Under the pieces are notes generated by a model that had not been told where the DNA came from, did not search any database, and saw nothing but the letters and a program-made list of their open reading frames with translations. DNA of 64,000 bases from Erysipelotrichaceae bacterium (GTDB lineage: Bacteria; Bacillota_I; Bacilli_A; Erysipelotrichales; Erysipelotrichaceae), in NCBI GenBank assembly GCA_022767445.1, contig JALENJ010000013.1, forward strand, positions 1-64,000, in the 5' to 3' direction. Within the stretch, counting starts at the first letter, position 1. Each line of letters begins with the position of its first letter. Below are positions 50,138-59,009 of this stretch, piece after piece. The position numbers were made by a program, and so were the translations under genes.

Positions 50138-50617
50138 CTATGATTCACTATCTTCATTAATTTCTTTCTGTTTAATCAATTTTGGTGATGTCACAGTATA
50201 GTCTGCTGATGATATTTCATTAGAAATATTTACATCAAATGAAAATCCAAATCGTTGTTCATAAACATTTTCTTCAATATCTTCAAACTGTACCACCAAT
50301 GTAACACGCCCTCCAAGCGAACTAAGAATTCTTCCAAACGAACGAATTCTTAAAATAGCTTGGATTTCATTTCCTCTCTCCACAAAAGAATTCCCATACT
50401 CATTCTGAAACGGAGCAGCAACGCAAACCTCATCATAGGTTTCTTCTGTTGCCTCTTTGATACATACTTTAAATGCCGTGATACATACTTTAAATGCCGT
50501 TCCATTTCCAATATTTCGTAGACATGGAAACACTGTAACACCTCCGTTTTCTTCTTTCAAAGTAGTCTTACTAACTAAAGGTTCCAAATATGGAAGTTTT
50601 AATACCGAATAATTCAT
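50138..50617 (-). CDS. Hypothetical protein containing a 21-bp tandem duplication
   Basis: 159 aa with RBS; AFKVCIT AFKVCIK repeat. Confidence 0.6.
   Translation of the reverse strand: MNYSVLKLPYLEPLVSKTTLKEENGGVTVFPCLRNIGNGTAFKVCITAFKVCIKEATEETYDEVCVAAPFQNEYGNSFVERGNEIQAILRIRSFGRILSSLGGRVTLVVQFEDIEENVYEQRFGFSFDVNISNEISSADYTVTSPKLIKQKEINEDSES
50459..50500. repeat. Perfect 21-bp tandem duplication
   Basis: GATACATACTTTAAATGCCGT x2. Confidence 0.95.
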
Positions 50618-50886
50618 TTTTTATCCTTTCCGCTTGCCTGATTGATTCAGCAAGCTATTCATTATTCATATTTATTATGCTATTTTTGATATTTTTTCAT
50701 TAAACTTTTTTGAAATTTTTCTAATTTTATTTAATATCTATCTTCTATTCTCGTGTTCTAGCAACAAATACTTTGAAAAGATAAAATTCCCAATAAAAAA
50801 CGAAGGTGCTTATCTACTCAACGGCTAAGCACCTTCTATTCTATTATTATGGATAAATCTATTTATTTAACTATTGGGTATGCACT

Positions 50887-51591
50887 TTAGATTTTATATA
50901 AAAAATCAACGTATCCATTCTTAATTAGTTCTTTCCCCAAATAAAATAGTATTCCTGCATCTTCAACATATTGTTTGAATAAATCATCAAATACAACCAG
51001 TTGTCCATTGTTTGTAATAAATCCTTGTTCAGAGAAAGAATAATACTCATATAAGTTTGAAAAATCATAAAATCCACGTGTAAATGTTTGTCCTCCGCAT
51101 GAATTTAGTGCAGAATACTGTGAATGGTTTCCACCTTCACAATTCACAAAATTCATTGGATATACATAATAATTTTCTAAGTTTATTTCATATAAGGGCT
51201 TTAATGTATAGTTGAATCTCTCCTTTTTAAATCTTGGTATGTCTCCTTCAATACTCGTTCTATTCCACGGATTTAACAATAGCGCATAACGATTTATATT
51301 TATTTCTTTTCTTTCTGTTGTGATTTTCGTTGTATCAATAAATTTTCGCTTGAGTAGTTCTTCATATAGTAGAACTATTTTTTCATTGGCATATTCATGT
51401 TCATAATGTAATGAATCCTTAGTCAATAAAGTATTAATAACTTCATCATAATTTCTTCTACTTATTATTTCTCGAATTAGCGTTTCAATTACATATAATT
51501 TAACTTTACTATCGGCACTACCTACAATATTTTTTATCTTTTTAAAATTAGTAAATTCTTCGGTGTTTGTTTTCTTTAAGCAATTAAACAT
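50887..51591 (-). CDS. Hypothetical protein (possibly DUF6710-like)
   Basis: 234 aa; RYALLLNPWNRTS and CEGGNHSQYSAL motifs. Confidence 0.5.
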   Translation of the reverse strand: MFNCLKKTNTEEFTNFKKIKNIVGSADSKVKLYVIETLIREIISRRNYDEVINTLLTKDSLHYEHEYANEKIVLLYEELLKRKFIDTTKITTERKEININRYALLLNPWNRTSIEGDIPRFKKERFNYTLKPLYEINLENYYVYPMNFVNCEGGNHSQYSALNSCGGQTFTRGFYDFSNLYEYYSFSEQGFITNNGQLVVFDDLFKQYVEDAGILFYLGKELIKNGYVDFLYKI

Positions 51592-51669
51592 TGTCTATTC
51601 TCCTCCGTTAAAACTTCTAGTTTTCATCAAATATTATCCTTTTAATCAATTACTTAATACTCTGTAGTC

Positions 51670-52149
51670 TCACATTACCTTAGCACAAAGTTTTAATACC
51701 TCCTGATTTTGTTTTAATTCAGCATCTGTTTTGGTTTTACATTTTCTAAACATCTCCCATCTACCACCCTCTTCTGGATGTTCAACACCAATACATCCAA
51801 TACTCGGATATTTCTTAAAGTAATCACTATATCTATCTAGAATTACTTTCTTCTTCTCCATAGGAACTACAACAAAATTCTTATGGCAGAATTCTGAATT
51901 TAAATAAGCTTGTGAAAATGCTTTGTCTATATCAGCAAGTTTGAATTCAAAACTACATAATTCAATATGAAATCCCTTATCATCATTTACCTTTTCTACC
52001 GTGAGCAGATCAACTCCACCATGTCTTGCCTGACATTCAAACTGATATGCAATGATGTTTTTTCTATATCCATACTTTTTCCAAAAGTGTTCTTTTAACG
52101 CTTTTTCTTCTACAAATTTCATAAAGTATATCCCTTCTATTAGCCCCAA
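51670..52149 (-). CDS. Putative PD-(D/E)XK nuclease-like protein of the conjugative element
   Basis: FECQARHGGVDLLTVEK ... CSFEFKLADIDKAFSQAYLN. Confidence 0.55.
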   Translation of the reverse strand: MGLIEGIYFMKFVEEKALKEHFWKKYGYRKNIIAYQFECQARHGGVDLLTVEKVNDDKGFHIELCSFEFKLADIDKAFSQAYLNSEFCHKNFVVVPMEKKKVILDRYSDYFKKYPSIGCIGVEHPEEGGRWEMFRKCKTKTDAELKQNQEVLKLCAKVM

Positions 52150-54887
52150 TTGCTATTAAATAATGAATCTTGAACCCATTCTTTTGGCTTTTCTTTAAAT
52201 GCATTTTTATTAGGAGCTACCTTTCTTTTGGCTTTTCTCAGAACCTGCATTTCATCTGTTCCTGAATCGATATTCTCAATTGTTTCATTTTGTCTCATAG
52301 AACTAACTGAAGAGTTGGATGATTGCATCAACATATATTCATGTGTAAGGCTGAAATTCTGCATTTCTATCAATTTACTTTCAATTGTGTAATTATCTGT
52401 ATAATCCTTTTCTGAGCGATTAAATACATACCAAAAGTAAGGGTAATATCTTGTTACAATAGGCATCTTACGCTGGCGTAAGACAACTGCTTCAGACAGA
52501 GATAAATGTGCTAATTTATCCTTTGTAATAACAGGTACGGCATCAAAATGTCTTGTTTCTTTATTCCACTTTAATTTTTTTCCAGCTCGTTCAGAAACCT
52601 CACGCAATGTTTCTTCAGTAGATGCTAATAAGAAAATCGTATTCATTATGTTTCCCTTGATCGTCTTAGCTTCTTCTCTTCCATACTTCTCATCTAATTG
52701 AGAATATTCCTGAATTACAATGTGCCAGCGGATTCCTCTGAATCTTGATGCAGCAAAGATAGTATTTGGATTGGATATCGCTGGAGAGATTCCAAATTCA
52801 TCCCATACAATATCCCAAGGAATCGGTAATCTTTGCTTAGGATACTTTCTTGCACCGTTTACAAGTTCATTATACAACTGCGTAACAAATATACTTACAA
52901 AAGGGTGATACGTTGATTTTTCATCATTAACAACCATGAAGATTGCTGTAGGTCTTTCTATAAAATCTTGGAAACTAAAGCTAGAGTAGGATGTCATTTT
53001 ACGTACTCTGTCATTGATGAGTCCTATTTGCATCTTATTTGCAAAAGTAGACATAACAGAACCTCTTTCATCCGTTCCCATCTGTGTTATTTTGATTAGC
53101 TTTTCATAGCTTCTATCTGTAACTCGTCTAGTATTTTCCAAATACCATTGTAATAAGCCTTGCTTTTTACTAGGTGTAACCTGATAAATCATGAAGCCTT
53201 CATTTGTAAGGTTATTAATATTTTGGAAATTAATCTGTTCATCTTTCAAATGACAGATATTCCCATCATCATCTAGCCATTCATACTCAAGTAAAAAGCA
53301 AACTGCACCTTCCATCAAAGCCTGCGCTTGTTGCCAGAAGTGAGCCTGCTTTGCATTCTTTTCTTCACAAAGCGTTCTACAGATATCTGTAAGCTGCTCA
53401 AACGCATCACTATAGTCTGGTTTACTGTAATATATATCACGTTCGGCTGCATATAACTCTTCTTGTATTTGTTTATATTCTTTAAATACTCTATGCTCCA
53501 GCACTTTCATATCTTTGTTATCGCTAGGTGCGTTGAGGATGTCATAATATGACTTAATTAACTTTCTTTGAGCTGCTAGATACTTCTTCTTCAGACTAAA
53601 ATAAAATTCTCTTTGTGTCGGATTCTTCCATTCACACTCTGCTTTCTTCTGAGCTTCCCTATACTTCTCTATGACAATACCAAATGGATTCCAACATTCA
53701 CTTTTAGATGGATCAACGAAGTCAAAAACTACAACATTATAATTGTCAGCTTTTAATCGTCCGTAATGACTCTCTAAAAGTTCTCTTTTAATATCATTGA
53801 CAAACATGCTGCTTCCACCAATTCTATTAGCTTCAATCATTGCATGTACAACTGAAGTTGTCTTACCTGAATTCGTTGTACCTATCGTTAGGTCGTGATT
53901 ATCATCCGCATCTACATATAATCTTGATTTATATGTTCTAATAGGCAATCCGCTTCTTCTATTTGTTGTTTCTCCAGCAATGTTCCATTTCTTAAGCTCA
54001 TTTACCTTCCATCTATCGCTCCACTTCATTCTCTGGACACGTGTATTCCAAAAGTGTTTTATAGGATTAAAGACATAATCCATATAATCACGGATGTGCG
54101 GTTTTAATATTACCCATTTAGCATTCCATCTACGTTTGATATTCCAGTTATTATTTTCTAAAGCTCGCTTCTTTGCTTTTGAATAATACTCTCTGTATTC
54201 TGCATACCAAATCTTTGAACTGCATAAATAATGTAATACAAGAATCATTGCTAATATGATGATATAGAATAATCTAAATGAAAATATCTTTAATAATGGT
54301 ATTCTAAGAGTCAAAACATCTACTCTTATAAAACTTAAAAGCCAGTTTATACCACTGACAATAAAGTTGATCAGCAAAAAGAAAAGCAGTATTGCTTCTA
54401 ATGGATATGTAATTGCTCCTATCCACCATTTGTAATCTGTTATATATCTCGTATGATTCAAATATAAGTGATCGATATGCCCCTCTGCATCAAACGTGAA
54501 TCTTTGTAAGCCCTGCTTGGATTCCCTATCATTTGCTATATGTGTATATGCATCTTTTTCTTCAGCAGTAAGACGTCTTTCTTCAGCTCGTCTTTCTCTC
54601 TGTCTCTTATTTGGAATAACATACCATCCTAAGAAGGTTATTAATCCAATAAAGATTAATATACTTGCTAATTTAAAATAGTTTGTATTTCCTTGCCAGA
54701 ACATAACATTCGGATCCATCGTGAATGAAAACAATCCAAACAGTTTAGGCTGCTGTGATAAAGCGATGATATCAAAGTTGAATGATAGCAACCATGCAAT
54801 TTGTAATGCTAAAAAATAACTAATAATTAGATATATAATTGCAAATACTATCGTCTTTAATAATTTCCCCATTCTATCTCCTTTCAT
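52140..54887 (-). CDS. Type IV coupling protein VirD4/TraG
   Basis: TIGTTNSGKTTSVVHAMIEANRIGGSSMFVNDIKREL; FRGIRWHIVIQEYSQLDEKYG. Confidence 0.92.
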   Translation of the reverse strand: MKGDRMGKLLKTIVFAIIYLIISYFLALQIAWLLSFNFDIIALSQQPKLFGLFSFTMDPNVMFWQGNTNYFKLASILIFIGLITFLGWYVIPNKRQRERRAEERRLTAEEKDAYTHIANDRESKQGLQRFTFDAEGHIDHLYLNHTRYITDYKWWIGAITYPLEAILLFFLLINFIVSGINWLLSFIRVDVLTLRIPLLKIFSFRLFYIIILAMILVLHYLCSSKIWYAEYREYYSKAKKRALENNNWNIKRRWNAKWVILKPHIRDYMDYVFNPIKHFWNTRVQRMKWSDRWKVNELKKWNIAGETTNRRSGLPIRTYKSRLYVDADDNHDLTIGTTNSGKTTSVVHAMIEANRIGGSSMFVNDIKRELLESHYGRLKADNYNVVVFDFVDPSKSECWNPFGIVIEKYREAQKKAECEWKNPTQREFYFSLKKKYLAAQRKLIKSYYDILNAPSDNKDMKVLEHRVFKEYKQIQEELYAAERDIYYSKPDYSDAFEQLTDICRTLCEEKNAKQAHFWQQAQALMEGAVCFLLEYEWLDDDGNICHLKDEQINFQNINNLTNEGFMIYQVTPSKKQGLLQWYLENTRRVTDRSYEKLIKITQMGTDERGSVMSTFANKMQIGLINDRVRKMTSYSSFSFQDFIERPTAIFMVVNDEKSTYHPFVSIFVTQLYNELVNGARKYPKQRLPIPWDIVWDEFGISPAISNPNTIFAASRFRGIRWHIVIQEYSQLDEKYGREEAKTIKGNIMNTIFLLASTEETLREVSERAGKKLKWNKETRHFDAVPVITKDKLAHLSLSEAVVLRQRKMPIVTRYYPYFWYVFNRSEKDYTDNYTIESKLIEMQNFSLTHEYMLMQSSNSSVSSMRQNETIENIDSGTDEMQVLRKAKRKVAPNKNAFKEKPKEWVQDSLFNSNWG

Positions 54888-56473
54888 TATTTAACAGATA
54901 CTGCTATCCGTTCATCATTTCTTAAATATGCTTCTATTTCATTTTCAATTTCTTGACCATGCTGCTTGATTGCGTGTTTAACACCTCTTGGCAATCTTCT
55001 TCCCAACAAACCCTTAAAGCCATGATAATCCGTTTTATTTAGACTTTGTCCTTTCCTATAGAAGTTCATTACCCTTTGTGCTTCTTTATTACCACTATTT
55101 TCTGCATCATAGATTTGTGCAATAGCATCTGCTTTTTGTGTTTCTGACTTTGCATTTAATAGACTCGTAGCACCTTTTAAAAACTTATCATTTGATGATT
55201 CCCCAAGTCTTTCTGCAAGCATGCCAGCTTCCTTTAGATTATTGTCTTTAATCAGATTCACCACTTCTACCTGCTGTGGTGTGAAGTCCTTTGTATCAAT
55301 TCCTTCATATATCTTTGATACGATTTGAATTGCATTAGCTATTTTCCATTCGTTTAAAGATGTCATATTGCGTTTGTCCGTTTCCTTTAAATCCTTAAAA
55401 CTTTTCAGGATTGAATTTGCAATCTGAACTCTGAGCTTTTGGTCATGTGTTTCTTTTAGATGTGAAATATTATCATTTGTTAAATCGTTTCTGATATTGT
55501 CTAGCTTGTCTAATTCTTGTGTAAATATTGAATAATCCTCTTTGCAACTATCACACTGTAAAACTTGATTTACAATATTATCTAATTGTTCTCTATATGG
55601 AATCATCGATGCTGCGTTATATTGTAATCTTCCTGTGCGTGGTAATTGTGAATAAAGATTTGCAATTGCATTTAAAATCTCATATGGAAGATTATTAATT
55701 TCACTTATCATCTTTTGTTTCAGTGGTGTAATCTTCTTTAATGCATCTTCAGCATTGTCCATGTACTTTTCTTTATACAATTTTCTAGCAGCAATTTCGT
55801 TTACAAACATTCCTTTTACATAATCTATTTCTTTCTTGGTAAGTTTTCCCCTATCTCTAGAATGTTTTTTTTCCAAAAAATTAACATGGATATGTGGATG
55901 CTTTGTATTCGTATGATAATCTTCCCACCAAATCATATTCTGCGGATCAAGCTTTAATTTTTTAAAACTCTTATATAAAACCGTCTTGGTAATCTTTGCA
56001 AAATCTTCTTGGTCTTTAATCTCATACTCCTTTAAGCTATCAAAACTATCTAATGAAACAACTAGATTCCATACAATATCTCCATCTTTAGAAAATGCAC
56101 TTTTAGAATTTTCAATCCATCTATTTCTATCTTCATCGGTATACAATTTACCTTCATTCGTCATTGTAAAGTACTCTTTTTCAGATGAGTCACGTGTCGC
56201 TGAAGCTCTACTTGTATAATCCATCAGTGAACCATCCAGTGAATTTTTTAAATTAAAAGATGAAGAAATAGTATTTTTATCTACTACTTCCTCATCTATA
56301 AATGTTGTTTCTGATTCGCCCATAGAGTCTTTAGTTGCATCATCTCGTGACAAATAAGTTGTATATCCACCAAAAATTGAATCACAATTTAACTTACCTT
56401 TGTATCCAGAATTCGATGGTGCGTGCTTACCAAATTGCAAGAACGTTGCTTTTACTACAATACTTTTATCCAT
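54887..56473 (-). CDS. MobL-like relaxase (MobP class)
   Basis: MDKSIVVKATFLQFGKHAPSNSGY ... KHPHIHVNFLEKK HxHxN-type motif. Confidence 0.85.
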   Translation of the reverse strand: MDKSIVVKATFLQFGKHAPSNSGYKGKLNCDSIFGGYTTYLSRDDATKDSMGESETTFIDEEVVDKNTISSSFNLKNSLDGSLMDYTSRASATRDSSEKEYFTMTNEGKLYTDEDRNRWIENSKSAFSKDGDIVWNLVVSLDSFDSLKEYEIKDQEDFAKITKTVLYKSFKKLKLDPQNMIWWEDYHTNTKHPHIHVNFLEKKHSRDRGKLTKKEIDYVKGMFVNEIAARKLYKEKYMDNAEDALKKITPLKQKMISEINNLPYEILNAIANLYSQLPRTGRLQYNAASMIPYREQLDNIVNQVLQCDSCKEDYSIFTQELDKLDNIRNDLTNDNISHLKETHDQKLRVQIANSILKSFKDLKETDKRNMTSLNEWKIANAIQIVSKIYEGIDTKDFTPQQVEVVNLIKDNNLKEAGMLAERLGESSNDKFLKGATSLLNAKSETQKADAIAQIYDAENSGNKEAQRVMNFYRKGQSLNKTDYHGFKGLLGRRLPRGVKHAIKQHGQEIENEIEAYLRNDERIAVSVK

Positions 56474-56486
56474 AATTTATCACTTA

Positions 56487-56864
56487 TTAATGATTAAAGT
56501 ATTTCAAATCATCGTTAGCTTTCTCTTGATTTTGCACAACAGTTTGCACATCTTCAACATCTTTTTGTTTATCTAATTGCTCTTTATTTACATTAGTTTG
56601 TACAGAAGTTTCTGTTTTTTGTACTTTTGTTTTTCTTCTTGATGAGCGTTTTGGCTTTTCATCTACATCAATAAAAGCAAATTCCTCCAACAATTTTTGT
56701 TCTTCAGCAATTGCATTTGAATATTTCTTGATGTACATTTCCAGTTTCTTTTTACCATCTTTTAAATCCTTAATATCATTACATAGTTCCTTTAATTCAT
56801 TTTCTTTCTCTGCAATTATCTCACTCATCTTTGCAATTTTTGCATTCAAAATTTCTAAACTCAT
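56487..56864 (-). CDS. Coiled-coil hypothetical protein of mobilization operon
   Basis: 125 aa, Lys/Glu rich; between relaxase and accessory gene. Confidence 0.6.
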   Translation of the reverse strand: MSLEILNAKIAKMSEIIAEKENELKELCNDIKDLKDGKKKLEMYIKKYSNAIAEEQKLLEEFAFIDVDEKPKRSSRRKTKVQKTETSVQTNVNKEQLDKQKDVEDVQTVVQNQEKANDDLKYFNH

Positions 56865-56884
56865 GATTAATTTTCTCCTTTTAT

Positions 56885-57340
56885 TTACTTTCCTTCTTCT
56901 AAGATTTCAGCAGCTCTGTCATTAAAAAGTTCTGCTAAGTTAAAATCATTACGCAAATTTTCATCAACTTTATCATAATTATTTTCTAGACCACTCGACT
57001 TCATGAGTATCATTAGCATCAAATATTCACGAATTAATTGTTCATCTAAATGATACTGTAGTGTCAAAAGTTTACTGCTTACTGCTGCATTTAATTCATC
57101 AATAAAGTGTTTTAATTGTGATTCCATTACTGTTTCAACTTGATCACTTAATGCATTTCTTGCTTTCTTGTCGATCGTTTTTAAGTAATATTCTTTAATT
57201 GCTTTCTTAACAATTTGTGTTCTTGTTGGAATAATTCCATCCCCCATTAAGTGTTCCGTTTCCTCTTTATCGAGAATTTCATCCAACATATCTAAGTATT
57301 CTTCTTCAACTCTAATTTGCAAACGTGTTTCAATTGCCAT
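56885..57340 (-). CDS. Relaxosome accessory / ribbon-helix-helix-like DNA-binding protein
   Basis: METRLQIRVEEEYLDMLDEI...PTRTQIVKKAIKEYYLK pattern (M A I E T R...), start ATG 57340. Confidence 0.65.
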   Translation of the reverse strand: MAIETRLQIRVEEEYLDMLDEILDKEETEHLMGDGIIPTRTQIVKKAIKEYYLKTIDKKARNALSDQVETVMESQLKHFIDELNAAVSSKLLTLQYHLDEQLIREYLMLMILMKSSGLENNYDKVDENLRNDFNLAELFNDRAAEILEEGK

Positions 57341-57370
57341 AATTTTATCCTTTCTTTTTGCGTGATAACA

Positions 57371-57735
57371 ACGTGAGAACAAGTTGTATTTTTGTACTCA
57401 CGTTGTAAGACAACTGTCTTACAAAATTCACGACACTGGAGTACAACGTTATCACATTGTACTAACGAAAAAACACCGATAAATAAACGAAAATGGTCAT
57501 AGACCATTTGTCCGAATTAGAAATGTGAGTACAAACCTGTACTCACGAATTTCTCTTATCCTGCTTCCCTAGTCAAAATTAACTTTTTTGACGGTTTCGA
57601 TTGAAAAATCATGCGACTTTTTTAAAAATGAGTCGAATGATTGAACCAATCTATCTTCTGCCATACAACAGTAAGTCATAGAATTTTTTGGACTTGCGTT
57701 GTTGGCAGTCCGCCAGATTTTTTCTGGCGGTGCGT
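57371..57735. other. oriT: Candidate oriT region with multiple dyads and IncP-like nic motif
   Basis: Dyads TTGTAAGACA/TGTCTTACAA, AAATGGTC/GACCATTT, GTGAGTACA/TGTACTCAC, AATCATGCGACT/AGTCGAATGATT, CCGCCAGA/TCTGGCGG; TATCCTG|C at 57558..57565. Confidence 0.7.
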
Positions 57736-57965
57736 TACAACTCCTTTTGATTTTTTGATTGCACTTGCTTTTCATATTGTATTCTTTCTTTTAACTCTTC
57801 GTTCAGTAACGTTACACCATCTTCATTAAAATAAAATTCATATACTTTTTCTAAAATCACTTCATCTTCAACATTTGTTTCAAATGATAGAATTGCTTTG
57901 ATTAACTCTTTGTAACTTTTAGTTGCCATGAGTTCAAGTATTGCTTTCATTGATAAGTAATCCAT
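57735..57965 (-). CDS. Hypothetical 76-aa protein
   Basis: ORF with RBS (AAAAGGAGAACAT). Confidence 0.5.
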   Translation of the reverse strand: MDYLSMKAILELMATKSYKELIKAILSFETNVEDEVILEKVYEFYFNEDGVTLLNEELKERIQYEKQVQSKNQKEL

Positions 57966-58218
57966 ATGTTCTCCTTTTCATCTGATGTTGTTGTGGGAAG
58001 ATTGCTCTTCCCACATCCAACGACTATTCACCATCTAAAGTTTCCTGTACATCATCCGTAACAGGTGATAGTGTTTTGAGATATGCTTCATAGAGAACTT
58101 TGAAAGATAAATCAGAATTAATCTAGCAGTCTGTTTGCAAAACAGATTGCAATAAAAAAAGGAAGCCTGAGCAGATCGCATTCTGCGAAGGCATCCATGT
58201 AGTTAAAGCATTTTAAAA

Positions 58219-58254
58219 GCAGCACACAAGACCTGAATGGTTGAGTGTGCTGCG
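58219..58254. terminator. Stem-loop downstream of hicB
   Basis: GCAGCACAC ... GTGTGCTGC. Confidence 0.5.
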
Positions 58255-58263
58255 TTAAAATTG

Positions 58264-58686
58264 TCATCCTAAATTTAATTTATCAATTAGTGCATCCTTC
58301 AATAATTTTGAAAAGTTGATATTTTGTTTAACAGCTGCATCATTTAACCAGCTAGGAATTGTTAATGTCTTTTTTACAGCTTTATCAAAATGTTGTTTTG
58401 CATATTGTTCAGCATCTACACTAACAAGGCTTACAAACGATCCATCTTCAACACTACTATCAAGCTCTTTTGCAACCTTCTCTAAGGATACATCTGCCAA
58501 CTTAGAAGGTGGATTAATAATCTGATCTGGCAATGGCTTATACAAATAACTCGCTAAACATTCTGTTGCATTATTTAATGCATCGCTCAGAGTTTCCCCT
58601 TCTGTTGCTAAATAATTTAAATCAGGAAAGATTACGGAATATCCTCCATCTTCCATAAAGAAGCAAGCTGGATATACACTTAACAT
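58264..58686 (-). CDS. hicB: HicB family antitoxin
   Basis: YPACFFMEDGGYSVIFPDLNYLATEGETLSDALNNATECLASYL. Confidence 0.9.
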   Translation of the reverse strand: MLSVYPACFFMEDGGYSVIFPDLNYLATEGETLSDALNNATECLASYLYKPLPDQIINPPSKLADVSLEKVAKELDSSVEDGSFVSLVSVDAEQYAKQHFDKAVKKTLTIPSWLNDAAVKQNINFSKLLKDALIDKLNLG

Positions 58687-58728
58687 CAAAATCACCTCCA
58701 TATAATATTTGCAATGAAAGCAAGAGGA

Positions 58729-58923
58729 CTATTTAGATAGTAGTCCTGCTTGCTTTAGAATAGAACGCTCGGTCTTAATCTTTAAATCACCAGAATGGAA
58801 CGGAATAGTAACAATACCACTCTTTATAGGATGTGTATATGTTCTATGGCTTCCATTCTGTCTATTAAATTTCCAACCATCAGCAAGGATTAAGCGTTCT
58901 AGCTCTTTGGCAGTTTTAGGCAT
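58729..58923 (-). CDS. hicA: HicA family toxin
   Basis: KELERLILADGWKFNRQNGSHRTYTHPIKSGIVTIPFHSGDLKIKTERSILKQAGL. Confidence 0.93.
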   Translation of the reverse strand: MPKTAKELERLILADGWKFNRQNGSHRTYTHPIKSGIVTIPFHSGDLKIKTERSILKQAGLLSK

Positions 58924-58970
58924 TTCCTAAATCCTCCTTGATCGCTCCTTGCAAATATATTATATCATAG

Positions 58971-59007
58971 TACGTATAATTTTGGTACGTATTTTTTCAA
59001 TACGTAT
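58971..59007. promoter_or_regulatory. Three TACGTAT iterons upstream of hicAB
   Basis: TACGTAT at 58971, 58986, 59001 (exact 15-bp period), next to TATGATATAAT on the minus strand. Confidence 0.6.
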
Positions 59008-59009
59008 CA

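Noticed and set aside
57569-57775. 68-aa minus-strand ORF
   Set aside because: Overlaps the dyad-rich oriT candidate and the neighbouring gene; no RBS and low-complexity composition, likely non-coding.
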